Shown in pieces: positions 27,097-36,167 of a stretch of 64,000 nucleotides of DNA; positions within the stretch are counted from its first letter, which is position 1, and every line of letters starts with the position of its first letter. The notes under the pieces are model-generated. The model had not been told where the DNA came from. It saw only the letters and a program-made list of their open reading frames with translations, and made no database searches. Both the position numbers and the translations under genes were made by a program. This DNA comes from Psychrobacillus sp044762655 (GTDB lineage: Bacteria > Bacillota > Bacilli > Bacillales_A > Planococcaceae). The stretch is from positions 620,001 to 684,000 of the forward strand of contig NZ_JBIWER010000001.1 in assembly GCF_044762655.1 (NCBI RefSeq), written 5' to 3'.

Positions 27097-27948
27097 CTAA
27101 TGAATAGATTTCAAACTTTCTTCCCGAATGAGAGATAATAATTCCTCTTTGTAATTTCCAAATTCAACTGTGCTTTTCATACTAAATTCTCTTGGTCGTT
27201 CCAATGTAATTGGAATTTTTTTCTTTAAACGTCCAGGTCTTGCTGTCATAACATAAACGGAGTCTGCTAAAAAGATAGATTCATCGACATCATGTGTAAT
27301 AAACAAAATTGTTTTTTTAGACTCTTCCCATGCTTTTAGTAATACTTCTTGCATGATCGTTCTAGTTTGGGCATCTAGAGCACCAAAAGGTTCATCCATT
27401 ATTAGTATTTTGGGATCGTTGGCCAAAGCACGAGCAATAGCAACTCTTTGTTTCATCCCTCCAGATAACTGGATAGGGTAATGTTTCTCAAACCCTACTA
27501 AACCTATTAATTGTAAGTAGTGTCTTGCGAGATCATCCCGCTCTTTTTGAGGAACATTTTTTAACTTTAAACCAAATGTAATATTGTCTTTAACATTTAA
27601 CCATGGATACAAAGTGTAAGATTGAAATACCATTCCACGATCTGGCCCAGGTCCATTAATTTCTTCCCCATCTAAGAGAACTTGACCTGAAGTTGACTCT
27701 TCTAAGCCCGCTACGATGCGTAATATGGTGGATTTTCCACAGCCTGAAGGTCCTAAAATGGTTACAAATTCTCCATCTTCTACAGTAAAAGAAGTCTTTT
27801 CGAGTGCTACTGTTTCTCCAGATTTCGTTTTAAATATTTTGCCGACGTCTTTAATTTCTAACTTTGGTGTGGTGGTCTTTGGAATAGCAGTACCTTGTAT
27901 TTTTGAGTCGGAACTTTCTCCCGTAGTGTCTTGTTTCTGTGTCACCAT
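27097..27948 (-). CDS. ABC transporter ATP-binding protein (SsuB/TauB type)
   Basis: The protein of about 283 residues shows Walker A GPSGCGKST, Q-loop VFQSYTLYPW, signature LSGGMKQRVAIARAL, Walker B ILIMDEPFGALD and H-loop ITHDVDESI. The ATG at 27948 follows the permease stop by one base and has AAAGGATGG upstream. The ATG at 27960 would abut its ribosome site. A ~30-residue polar N-terminal extension precedes the ABC domain. Confidence 0.92.
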   Translation of the reverse strand: MVTQKQDTTGESSDSKIQGTAIPKTTTPKLEIKDVGKIFKTKSGETVALEKTSFTVEDGEFVTILGPSGCGKSTILRIVAGLEESTSGQVLLDGEEINGPGPDRGMVFQSYTLYPWLNVKDNITFGLKLKNVPQKERDDLARHYLQLIGLVGFEKHYPIQLSGGMKQRVAIARALANDPKILIMDEPFGALDAQTRTIMQEVLLKAWEESKKTILFITHDVDESIFLADSVYVMTARPGRLKKKIPITLERPREFSMKSTVEFGNYKEELLSLIREESLKSIH

Positions 27949-27949
27949 A

Positions 27950-28747
27950 TTAAAATCCATCCTTTCTCATCCAAGAAAACGAAGCTCGGTAAATGGACTT
28001 AAACATGATATCCGTAATAAGCCCCAATAAACCTATTATCAATATGCCTACAATAATTTTATCAGGCTGCAGGAAACGAGAGGCTTGCATAATCATATGT
28101 CCCAAACCGCTAGATGCTCCAACAATCTCAGCTACTACTAAATAAGTCCAAGCCCATCCAAACGTAATACGAAGTGTATCCACAATTCCTGGTAGGGAAG
28201 CGGGTAGAATCACTCTTGTGAAGAGTTGAACATTCTTAGCTCCTAATGTATAGGAGACATCTATCAGATCGTTTTGCACATTTTTTGTAACATCCATTAC
28301 CATAAGAGTAAGTTGAAAAAACGTTCCTAAGAAAATAACAGACATTTTCTCTGCCTCACCAAGGCCAATCCATAATATTAATAATGGAATAAATGCTGAA
28401 GCTGGCATATAACGGATAAAACCAATAATTGGTTCAAAAGCGCCTTCCATAATTCGTAACGATCCCATAAGTATCCCTAATGGTATCCCGATTAACGCAG
28501 CAACTAGAAATCCAGTAAATACTCTTGAAAAACTGATACCAATATCTAAAAGAATATCCCCACTTACAAATAACTTAACGGCTGTTGCTAACACTGTTGT
28601 AGGAGTAGGTAAAAATATGGCATTAACAAACCCACTATAACTTAAGATTGACCATAATCCGAGAACAACAAGAAATGTGATGAACCCAACTGAAGTATAA
28701 ATTTTCTTTGGTATTTCTTTTTTAGGAGTAAACCACTTATTTGCCAT
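27950..28747 (-). CDS. ABC transporter permease (SsuC/TauC type)
   Basis: This membrane protein of 265 residues has about six hydrophobic segments and the coupling loop LPASLPGIVDTLRITFGWAWTYLVVAEIVG. GGAGGG is well placed for the ATG at 28747; an upstream frame to 28771 reads through that site. It lies between a binding-protein gene and its ATPase in a complete importer operon. Confidence 0.9.
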   Translation of the reverse strand: MANKWFTPKKEIPKKIYTSVGFITFLVVLGLWSILSYSGFVNAIFLPTPTTVLATAVKLFVSGDILLDIGISFSRVFTGFLVAALIGIPLGILMGSLRIMEGAFEPIIGFIRYMPASAFIPLLILWIGLGEAEKMSVIFLGTFFQLTLMVMDVTKNVQNDLIDVSYTLGAKNVQLFTRVILPASLPGIVDTLRITFGWAWTYLVVAEIVGASSGLGHMIMQASRFLQPDKIIVGILIIGLLGLITDIMFKSIYRASFSWMRKDGF

Positions 28748-28782
28748 CAAAAATCCCTCCATTCTATACATCTTTGTGGAAT

Positions 28783-28819
28783 GGTGTCGTTAACGTTTAC
28801 TTTAAATGTTAACGACACC
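28783..28819 (-). promoter_or_regulatory. Intercistronic hairpin within the importer operon
   Basis: Perfect 12-base arms GGTGTCGTTAAC / GTTAACGACACC surround a 13-base loop between the binding-protein and permease genes. No T-run follows. Such hairpins commonly protect the upstream mRNA and let the binding protein be made in excess. Its core GTTAAC also makes it a possible protein site. Confidence 0.75.
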
Positions 28820-28828
28820 TCTACTCCT

Positions 28829-29818
28829 TTACTTTAGAAAACTAGGATCGATTACATCTTCTGCTTTTACATCTTTCTCAATCACTTTTGAATCTTTGTA
28901 AAACTGAATAGTATTTTCTGTCGATTCATAAATAGATCCTTTTTCACCATCTAGACCAAATAAGTTGTCATTGTCTTCTTTTGAGAAAAATTTCAATCCT
29001 GTTTCAGTTGCTTCAAACTCTGCTACATCAATACTAAGGCCTTTTGCCATTATTTCATTTGCTTCTTTTTTATTGTTCTTCCAATAATCCATCGCTTCAC
29101 CCATTGCTTTTACAAATGCTTTTATATCTTCAGGGCGGTCTTTGATAACATCTTCTTTAAAAGAAACAGTATCGATGATAATTCCAGGTAAATCTTTTGT
29201 AGATAACAATACTTTCCCGTTTGCTTGTGCTCCTTTAGTTAACCAAGGTTCCCAAGTAACAGCTGCATCTACCTGTCCAGCTGCAAACGCCGCACCAGCA
29301 TCACCAGCTGACATTTGGACGACTGTTACATCCTTTTCAGTTAGTCCACCTTGAGCTAATGCAGTTAATGCAAGCAGTTGACTTGTTGAACCTACTTCAA
29401 AGGCCATTTTCTTCCCTTTTAAATCTTCTACACTATTAATATCATTTTTTACAAGAATTCCATCGCCGCCATAAGAATCGTCCAATAACCATACAACTTT
29501 AACTGGAATACCAGCACCAGCAAGCGTTATTTGTACATCTAGCGCAGTTGCCATACCATCCACTTTCCCTCCAGCTAAAGCTGCTTTACGCTCCCCTAAG
29601 CCTTCCACAATAGAAAGTTCAACGTCCACCCCATTTTTTTCAAAAAAACCTTTTTCCTTAGCTAAAAAAAGTGGACCATACCCTGTCCATGTTGGAAGAG
29701 TCACTTTTAACGGTGTCGATACTTTCCCATTTGTAGCGATTTTACTTTCTTCCTTCCCACAAGCTGTTAACACGATAAGTAATATTAGTGAACATACAAC
29801 CAATGACCATTTCTTCAA
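28829..29818 (-). CDS. ABC transporter substrate-binding lipoprotein (NMT1/TauA type)
   Basis: The 329-residue lipoprotein precursor has signal segment KKWSLVVCSLILLIVLTAC, with lipobox LTAC. The mature fold has TGYGPLFLAKEKGFFEKNG, KVDGMATALDVQ and DAAVTWEPWLTKG, typical of nitrate/taurine/sulfonate binding proteins. AGGGGGAA lies before the start. It is the first gene of an operon with permease, ATPase and aminotransferase, so the ligand is probably the amino compound that the aminotransferase uses. Confidence 0.9.
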   Translation of the reverse strand: MKKWSLVVCSLILLIVLTACGKEESKIATNGKVSTPLKVTLPTWTGYGPLFLAKEKGFFEKNGVDVELSIVEGLGERKAALAGGKVDGMATALDVQITLAGAGIPVKVVWLLDDSYGGDGILVKNDINSVEDLKGKKMAFEVGSTSQLLALTALAQGGLTEKDVTVVQMSAGDAGAAFAAGQVDAAVTWEPWLTKGAQANGKVLLSTKDLPGIIIDTVSFKEDVIKDRPEDIKAFVKAMGEAMDYWKNNKKEANEIMAKGLSIDVAEFEATETGLKFFSKEDNDNLFGLDGEKGSIYESTENTIQFYKDSKVIEKDVKAEDVIDPSFLK

Positions 29819-29922
29819 CCTAATTCCCCCTATTAATTTGAATGTAAAAGTGTTTTTTCCACTATGTTCCTATAAATTTTCTAGCCTCTTTTTTATCTCC
29901 CCCTTTCTAAGGCAATATGAAT

Positions 29923-31260
29923 TTATTCGTTTTTCTTGTCTAAAGAAGTAGAGTACTTTTTTAACTTACGAACGACAGAAGGTTGACTAATTCCTAATAC
30001 ATGAGCCATTTCCGTAGTCGTCTTGTAACGCTTTTGTGTATTCAATAGTACTTTCCTTTCAACAAACTCCAATATATGAGGTAAACTTTGACCGTCTAAT
30101 TCAATACCAATTTGTTCCCCTTCTGATGGTTGGTATTGTATTGGCAAATCTTGAAGGGTGATTAAATTCGTTTCACTTTCAATAACAATTCGCTCCATTA
30201 CGTTTTTTAACTCACGGAAGTTTGCTTTCCATTCAAGCTGAAGGAGGTGGATGTACACATCATCCGCAATTTTCTTATTGTATTGATATTTCTTATTGAA
30301 TGTTTGTAAATAAAAAGAAAAAGCTTTTTCAAGATCTTCTGGTCTTTCACGTAATGGTTTCAAAGCAATGGATGTAATGTGAAGTAAGTAAAATAGATCT
30401 TCTCGGAATTTGCTTTGATGGACGAGTTCTTCCAGTGGTATTTCGCTAATGGCAATAATTCTAGTAGTCGTTTGCTTGTTTAAAAGGGTAAAAAGGATTG
30501 CTTGGGCAGCTATTGACAGTTGGTCAATTTCCTTTAATACGAGAGTACCGCCCGATGAAAGAGAGAGATAACCTTGGGATTTAGTGTCTAGTTGACCGAC
30601 GAAAGCGTCCTCAAATATAGAGTCCGGTATTGATCCACAATTAACTTCAATGAAAGAACCTTCACTGTAACTGCTTTGAGCATGAATAAACTTTGCTAGC
30701 GATGTTTTTCCAACTCCATGCTCACCTTGAATGACAATGGGAACATCAAGACGTGCCATTTTATGAGCTGTTTTGATAGCACGAGCAGAAGAATGACTTT
30801 CCATAATCAAGCTACTAATTTGAATATGCTGATCTCGTAAGTAGGCAAGCTCTTCTTTTACTTTGGACATTTCGGTTTCTAAATCTTGCAAGTACTCTTT
30901 CATGACGATTAGTTCAGAAAGCTCGTAAGAATAACTAATAACAAATTCAACCTCACGCTGGTCATTAAAAAGCGGAATACCTGTTATTAATACTTTTCGT
31001 CCTGATGGTGTCATTTGAACGGTCACAATTTTTTTCTTTTTTTCAACAACTTCAGGAGTAATAGCTGGAGAGAAAATACCTTGAGCTTGTAAGTCTAAAA
31101 CTGATTTCCCTAAAAGTTCAGAAGGACTCATACCGTAGTGTTCACCGCTTATTTGAGTAACTTTGATTATTTTTCCTTCACGGGAAGTTATAATGATATC
31201 TTCGTCATAGGTATCAATAATTTCTTCCACGCTATTTGGAAGAAAATACATCGACATCAT
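29923..31260 (-). CDS. PAS-AAA+-HTH regulator, sigma-54-activator-like but degenerate
   Basis: The 445-residue protein has an N-terminal PAS domain (about 8-110), a coiled linker, an AAA+ domain (about 145-375) and a C-terminal Fis/TyrR-type helix-turn-helix (TTTEMAHVLGISQPSVVRKLKKY). Walker A is intact (GEHGVGKTS). Where sigma-54 activators have GAFTGA it reads DAFVGQLDTKSQGYL. Walker B reads GTLVLKEIDQL, so the usual aspartate is lysine. It probably acts with the housekeeping polymerase, as TyrR does. It sits 104 bp upstream of the importer-aminotransferase operon, on the same strand, and is its likely regulator. AAGGAGGG precedes the start. Confidence 0.88.
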   Translation of the reverse strand: MMSMYFLPNSVEEIIDTYDEDIIITSREGKIIKVTQISGEHYGMSPSELLGKSVLDLQAQGIFSPAITPEVVEKKKKIVTVQMTPSGRKVLITGIPLFNDQREVEFVISYSYELSELIVMKEYLQDLETEMSKVKEELAYLRDQHIQISSLIMESHSSARAIKTAHKMARLDVPIVIQGEHGVGKTSLAKFIHAQSSYSEGSFIEVNCGSIPDSIFEDAFVGQLDTKSQGYLSLSSGGTLVLKEIDQLSIAAQAILFTLLNKQTTTRIIAISEIPLEELVHQSKFREDLFYLLHITSIALKPLRERPEDLEKAFSFYLQTFNKKYQYNKKIADDVYIHLLQLEWKANFRELKNVMERIVIESETNLITLQDLPIQYQPSEGEQIGIELDGQSLPHILEFVERKVLLNTQKRYKTTTEMAHVLGISQPSVVRKLKKYSTSLDKKNE

Positions 31261-31500
31261 ACTCTCCCTCCTTTATTCATTCTTGTATAAGACTATACAA
31301 TATTGAATAATCGAATTGCAACAAAAATTTAAATTATTCTAATAATTTAGTTGAAAAATATTTCTTGTAAAAAAAGTGGTGAAAATTAAGTTCTTTTCAT
31401 TTTTAACAACTCTATTTTTCATAGACAAAAAAGTCGGGAACTGGGACGGTCAATCCAATAAAAATGGACCGAGTCTATTTGTATAGATTTAATGAGAGTT

Positions 31501-31817
31501 TACTTATGTAAAGCTTATGCTCTTGTACTCGGTAAATCACTGGATCACTTTGCTCGAATGGGACCTTACCTGGTAACTTGGACGACATCTACCCTCACAA
31601 TTTAGACATCTAATGTAAAGTAAATGGAGAAGTTCGCCAATCTGCCAATGCAAAAGATTTAATTTGTAACTACTGTACAATCATTGGTTATGTATCTCAG
31701 GATATAACGTTGAAACCTGGGGATGTGATTTTCACCGGTACACCAGAGCGGGTAGTTAATGGATATTCCAAAGGCGATCAAGTTAGGCTTAAATCTGGAG
31801 ATAAAGTGGAAGTATGA
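31501..31817 (+). pseudogene. Decayed fumarylacetoacetate hydrolase (FAH) family gene, C-terminal remnant
   Basis: Two frames together read through FAH-type sequence: GKSLDHFARMGPYLVTW, then after a frameshift near 31581 DDIYPHNLDI, a TAA near 31611, then CKVNGEVRQSANAKDL, SQDITLKPGDVIFTGTPERV and SGDKVEV before TGA. The upstream half is missing. FAH enzymes act in aromatic and homoprotocatechuate breakdown. With a frameshift, an internal stop and no start, it cannot be functional. Confidence 0.85.
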
Positions 31818-31858
31818 ATATAAAATATTGGGACACTAGTAAATACATATAATAAAAT

Positions 31859-31904
31859 AAAAGGTGCCAGATTCTGATTTTCATCGGAATCTAGCACCTT
31901 TTTC
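31859..31904. terminator. Terminator downstream of the TctC-like gene
   Basis: A long stem (AAAAGGTGC / GCACCTTTT with AGATTC / GAATCT inside) is followed by T in both directions. Confidence 0.88.
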
Positions 31905-31959
31905 ATAACTACCCTCGTAGAATACAAAGACCTATACGTTCTAGTTTAATATTTATTTA

Positions 31960-32985
31960 TCATTTAGCCATACCTAGCGCATTAAGCAATTCAGCAATTT
32001 GATCATTCTGCTGATCTAAAAATAGTTTAAAGTCTTCTGAATTTTTATAGTCACTTTCCCAGCCAGAACTTGTCATAGCTGTTTTCCATTCTTCAGTTTC
32101 TACCATTTCTTGAAGTTTATCGTTCCAATAACTAAGCGCATCTTCACTCATCTCTTTCGGTCCAAAAATTCCGCGCCAAATCATAAACTCTGCATCGATT
32201 CCTAGTTCTTTCATAGTTGGAACGTCTTTAAGTTCCCCGCCCAACCGCTCCGGTGAAGCGACCGCAAGTACTTTTACTTCTCCAGCTTTTACATACTGGG
32301 TTACGGATGAGGCATCTGTTGCAAGTACATCAGCATTACCACCTAGCAAAGCAGTCATTGCTTCTCCGGTGCCATCATACGATACATATTTAATTGATTT
32401 ATGATCTATTCCAGACTTATATGCAGGTAAAATGGAAACTAAATGATACATCGAGCCAGGACCCGATCCTCCTGCAAATGTCACAGAAGTGGGATCCTTT
32501 TTCAAATCATCTAGTAAAGATTGGAGATCATTATATTTAGAATCTGATTTCACGACAATAGAGCCATAATCTTTCGTTAATTGAGCAAGCGGCGTAGTAT
32601 CGTTATGTCCAAAAGGACTATTCCCTTCTTTTTTCAAATGATTAATTAAAACGGGAGGTGATCCTGTGAATAATTTGTAGTCATTTTTAGCATCTTGTGT
32701 AACATAACTAGCAAGAAAGACAGTCCCACCACCACCGGGCTGATTTTCAACCATCATGCTCCCATCCACAAGCTTGGATTCTGTCATCACTTTCGTAAAT
32801 GTCCGCGCTGTCCGGTCCCACCCACCGCCCGGTCCAGAAGGTGCTACGACAACAATTGCTTTTTCAGGATACACATTTTTACTTGCTCCGCTCGCAGTAT
32901 TACTCCCTGATTCACTACAGCCCGCTAACCCCACCGCCATAATAGTTCCAAGTAAAATACCTTTCCATTTTGCTGTTTTCATCAT
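31960..32985 (-). CDS. Tripartite tricarboxylate transporter substrate-binding protein (TctC family)
   Basis: The 341-residue precursor has a lipobox (MAVGLAGC) after a short signal peptide. The mature part is a Bug/TctC-type binding protein (YPEKAIVVVAPSGPGGGWDRTAR, VENQPGGGG, YDGTGEAMTALLGGNADV). These proteins bind tricarboxylates or other carboxylates for TctAB membrane partners. No tctA or tctB is present here, so it either partners with a remote TctAB or acts as a sensor. Its neighbour is a tricarballylate-dehydrogenase-like flavoprotein on the same strand. Confidence 0.9.
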   Translation of the reverse strand: MMKTAKWKGILLGTIMAVGLAGCSESGSNTASGASKNVYPEKAIVVVAPSGPGGGWDRTARTFTKVMTESKLVDGSMMVENQPGGGGTVFLASYVTQDAKNDYKLFTGSPPVLINHLKKEGNSPFGHNDTTPLAQLTKDYGSIVVKSDSKYNDLQSLLDDLKKDPTSVTFAGGSGPGSMYHLVSILPAYKSGIDHKSIKYVSYDGTGEAMTALLGGNADVLATDASSVTQYVKAGEVKVLAVASPERLGGELKDVPTMKELGIDAEFMIWRGIFGPKEMSEDALSYWNDKLQEMVETEEWKTAMTSSGWESDYKNSEDFKLFLDQQNDQIAELLNALGMAK

Positions 32986-33064
32986 TACTACTTCACCCCT
33001 TCAGATAGTATGAATCTCCATTTTTTATAGCAAGTCATGTAAGCGCATACATTATAATTTAAAT

Positions 33065-33098
33065 GAATACTCCTCGACACAAAAATCAAAGAGTATTC
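33065..33098 (-). terminator. Weak hairpin after the TcuA-like gene
   Basis: Eight-base arms GAATACTC / GAGTATTC enclose an 18-base loop, with AT-rich sequence but no clear T-run. It may partly separate the flavoprotein gene from the binding-protein gene. Confidence 0.45.
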
Positions 33099-33111
33099 TA
33101 TTCGTATAAAA

Positions 33112-34620
33112 TTAGTTCACTAGCTCCGCATTTTTATCCAAAATATACCGCGCAGCGGATGTACCGGCTAATTTTCCATAAACAGCACCAGACATTAAAC
33201 CAGATCCGCCCGGATAGTTTTCGTAAAAGATTCCACCAATCATTTCACCAGCCGCAAACAGTCCTTTAATTGGTCGTTCTTCTTTATTTAACACTTCTCC
33301 CAATGTATCTACATGTAGTCCACCGAACGAGAATGTGATACCACATGTTACAGGGAATGCGTAGAATGGACCTTGCTCGATTCGGAGTGCCCAGTTCGAT
33401 TTTGGTGGAGTAAGCCCTTTCGTTCCTTTCCCATCTTTCTCTGCAGGTTTGTAATCGCCTTCTTGCACCGCTTTGTTATACTCCTCGATCGTCTCTAAAA
33501 ATTGTTTTTTATTTACTGGCAATAAATTCACAAGTTCCTCAAGCGTATCAGCTTGATAGAAAGTAGCTTCTTGCAAATCATATTCTTTCCGCAACATCGG
33601 GCGTACTTGTGCATCATAAATTTGGAAAGTTACATGGCCAGGCTGTTTCAATACTTCGCGACCATATTTGGCATACGTATAATTCCGTAAATCTGCTCCT
33701 TCATCTACAAAACGTTTTCCTTCGTTATTGAGCATAATACTGTAGGGATACGAATGCTTTTTGAAAATATCACCTGGTTTTGTAAAATCCCCCACTTTCG
33801 GTGCGTTAGAATCTGTCCCAATCGAATGGCAGCCGGACCATTCTCCAAATTTTTGAGCCCCTACTTCTAAAGCCATGAAAATACCGTCACCCGTGTTAAA
33901 CTCTGTTCCACGGACAATTGCTGCTTCCCATTCTTCACCGATATGTTCACTTCTCATTTTTTTATTTGCCTCGAAACTACCGCAAGCTAAAATGACACTA
34001 TTTGTATTTACCGTAATGGCTTCCTTGTCTTTTTCCACAACAATACCCGTAATCTGGTCGTTCTCTTTGATTAATTTCACTGCTCGCGATTCATACCAAG
34101 TATCGATGCCGAGCTCTTTCACTCTAGCGAAAAGCTGTTTCATAAGCCCCACGCCTTTATCTTCCGTTTTTATAGGTAAACCACCCCAAAAATGGCGTTT
34201 ACCATCTTGTATAAAGGATTGATTTTCATAATTTAACTCAAATTTGATACCTAGATCTCGCATCCATGCAATCGTTTCATAAGATTTAGAAACAAGCTGA
34301 TTAGCCAATCCAGAATCACTTTTTCCACCTGTAACTCGCATCAAATCATCATAGTAATCTTTTTCAGCGTATTCAGGCATCACAATCATTTCTGCTTCTT
34401 CGTCTGTCAATTCAGGTATGACCTTTCGGATAGCGTCTAAATTATTGTAAGCAACACGAATCGCTCCATCTGTAAAAAATGAATTTCCTCCGCGTTTTTC
34501 CACTGGTCCTCGTTCTAGTACAAGAACGCTGGCACCACCTTCTTTTGCTGCGATTGCCGAACATAATGCTGCATTCCCTGCTCCAACTACAACTACATCG
34601 TAACTTTGTGTATTTGACAT
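33112..34620 (-). CDS. tcuA: FAD-dependent tricarballylate dehydrogenase-like flavoprotein
   Basis: The 502-residue protein belongs to the fumarate-reductase/succinate-dehydrogenase flavoprotein family. An N-terminal FAD site (DVVVVGAGNAALCSAIAAKEGGASVLVLE) is followed by KRGGNSFFTDGAIRV. The C-terminal block FPVTCGITFSFGGLHVDTLGEVL and PGGSGLMSGAVYGKLAG closes the domain. The NAALCSAIAAKE and RGGNS pattern resembles TcuA, which oxidises tricarballylate to cis-aconitate. A LysR gene diverges from it, as tcuR does in enteric bacteria, and a TctC-like protein follows. TcuB and TcuC are absent, so the electron acceptor and importer differ or lie elsewhere. Confidence 0.8.
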   Translation of the reverse strand: MSNTQSYDVVVVGAGNAALCSAIAAKEGGASVLVLERGPVEKRGGNSFFTDGAIRVAYNNLDAIRKVIPELTDEEAEMIVMPEYAEKDYYDDLMRVTGGKSDSGLANQLVSKSYETIAWMRDLGIKFELNYENQSFIQDGKRHFWGGLPIKTEDKGVGLMKQLFARVKELGIDTWYESRAVKLIKENDQITGIVVEKDKEAITVNTNSVILACGSFEANKKMRSEHIGEEWEAAIVRGTEFNTGDGIFMALEVGAQKFGEWSGCHSIGTDSNAPKVGDFTKPGDIFKKHSYPYSIMLNNEGKRFVDEGADLRNYTYAKYGREVLKQPGHVTFQIYDAQVRPMLRKEYDLQEATFYQADTLEELVNLLPVNKKQFLETIEEYNKAVQEGDYKPAEKDGKGTKGLTPPKSNWALRIEQGPFYAFPVTCGITFSFGGLHVDTLGEVLNKEERPIKGLFAAGEMIGGIFYENYPGGSGLMSGAVYGKLAGTSAARYILDKNAELVN

Positions 34621-34798
34621 GCTGACTCCTCCTGTTCAGTTATGGTAACTCTTTAACGTTATCCTAAAGTAAAATGAAAGATAAATATAATATCGTTTTT
34701 TTATTTCAATCCATAAAAAAAATTTATTAATAAGTAATCAAGTGATATGATGAGATTAATTGATTGAATATTCTTTCTCATTAAAGGAGGTACGATTA

Positions 34799-35665
34799 TT
34801 GGATGAAAAAGATTGGCATATATTAACTACGCTTCATGAGGAGAAGAATATAACGAAGTCAGCACAACGGCTTTATATTTCCCAGCCAGCGTTAACATAT
34901 CGATTACAACAGTTGGAAAAAGAATTTGATACAAAGATCGTCTCAAGAGGAAAAAAAGGAGTCGAATTCACGGTAAAAGGAGAATTTCTTGTACAATATG
35001 CACATGACATGCTTTATCAATTACGCAAGACGAAAGAGCATGTTTTAAATATGGATAATACCGTAAAAGGTACATTGCGATTAGGTGTTTCTGGCCTATT
35101 TGCTCGATATGAACTTCCATCCTTATTAAAAGATTTTTTAGCATTATACCCGGATGTAGAGGTGAATTTAAAAACAGGATGGAGTTCCGATATTCATCAA
35201 TTGCTCCAAAAAGAAGAATCGCATATCGGAATTGTAAGGGGCGATTATAACTGGAAGGAAAATAAGATATTATTACGTGAAGAAAAGATTTGTATTGCTT
35301 CTAGTAAAAAAGTAGAATTTGACGATCTTCCTTTCTTGCCAAGAGTGAATTATCAGACGGACCAATCCCTAAAAAATACAATCGAAAACTGGTGGCAGGC
35401 AACGTATTCGGTTCCACCAATTATTTCGATGGAAGTAGATCGGATTGATACATGCAAGGAACTTGTACTAAATGGTCTAGGATACGCTATTCTACCGGAG
35501 ATTTGTATTAAGAACGATGAGGAATTATTTATTGCACCTATTCTATTAAATGAGAATAGGTATTTACTAAGAAATACGTGGATATATTATCGGGATGTTA
35601 CACTTGAGTTAGCTCAAGTAAAAGCATTTATTGATTTTCTGAATGATTCAAAGCAGGATAAATAA
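34799..35665 (+). CDS. LysR-family transcriptional regulator
   Basis: The 288-residue protein has the LysR helix-turn-helix (LTTLHEEKNITKSAQRLYISQPALTYRLQQLEKEFDTKI) and a periplasmic-binding-like effector domain. The start is TTG at 34799, because AAAGGAGG lies eight bases upstream; the in-frame TTG at 34760 has no site. It is divergent from the tcuA-like gene across a 180-bp AT-rich gap, the usual LysR arrangement, and probably controls it. Confidence 0.92.
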   Translation: MDEKDWHILTTLHEEKNITKSAQRLYISQPALTYRLQQLEKEFDTKIVSRGKKGVEFTVKGEFLVQYAHDMLYQLRKTKEHVLNMDNTVKGTLRLGVSGLFARYELPSLLKDFLALYPDVEVNLKTGWSSDIHQLLQKEESHIGIVRGDYNWKENKILLREEKICIASSKKVEFDDLPFLPRVNYQTDQSLKNTIENWWQATYSVPPIISMEVDRIDTCKELVLNGLGYAILPEICIKNDEELFIAPILLNENRYLLRNTWIYYRDVTLELAQVKAFIDFLNDSKQDK

Positions 35666-35822
35666 AGGAATAAGAAAGATCAATACTTAAAATGAATCTA
35701 CATAGTGAAATCTACCAATTAGTAAATCAAAGAGTTTATTCAGCATATTATTCCATGTGGATATAAATGAGAAATATTGTGAACCCTAGCTTTGCTTTGT
35801 TTCTAACATAAAATCGCATTTT

Positions 35823-35857
35823 TAAACGCTCGCTGTTTCGTCAATTGGGCGTTTTTG
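35823..35857 (+). terminator. Possible terminator downstream of the lysR gene
   Basis: AAACGC pairs with GCGTTT across a long loop, followed by TTTT. The stem is short and the call is weak. Confidence 0.5.
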
Positions 35858-35967
35858 GTCCTGGCTTAGATTATTGAGTTTTTTCGTAAAGCAATTTCCC
35901 TATAATTTTTCACCTCAAAAAAATAAGAAAATACACAGAAAATTAATATAACCATAAAAACTATTTG

Positions 35968-36070
35968 ACCCTTACATATTTACAATATCTTTTCAATGAA
36001 CTTCCACAGCTTGATATGGATTACAACCTAAAAATGGAACATCTCATGCCATGGTCCAAGACCTCCATGT
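35968..36070 (+). pseudogene. IS66-type transposase C-terminal remnant
   Basis: About 30 residues (TYLQYLFNELPQLD then HLMPWSKT) match the typical end of IS66 transposases. No upstream transposase body or terminal repeat is visible in the 35666-35964 gap. Confidence 0.65.
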
Positions 36071-36094
36071 TGATTGCTAAATTCAGTCGAAGAA

Positions 36095-36140
36095 ATAGAA
36101 AATGCCTTTCTGACAAAGAAGTCGGAAAGGCATTTTCTAT
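36095..36140 (-). terminator. Terminator of the zinc-ribbon membrane protein gene
   Basis: Sixteen-base perfect arms ATAGAAAATGCCTTTC / GAAAGGCATTTTCTAT are separated by 14 bases, with T-rich sequence after it on the minus strand. Confidence 0.8.
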
Positions 36141-36142
36141 CT

Positions 36143-36162
36143 TTGTTTCTGACACAGGGACC
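36143..36162. repeat. Partial copy of the ACACAGGGACGC element
   Basis: TTGTTTCTGACACAGGGACC matches the right arm of the dispersed hairpin element (full copies at 12084 and 55938). Confidence 0.55.
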
Positions 36163-36167
36163 CTTTC

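Noticed and set aside
29819..29922. Sigma-54 (-24/-12) promoter before the importer operon
   Set aside because: No GG-N10-GC pair in a TGGCAC/TTGC context was found on the minus strand.
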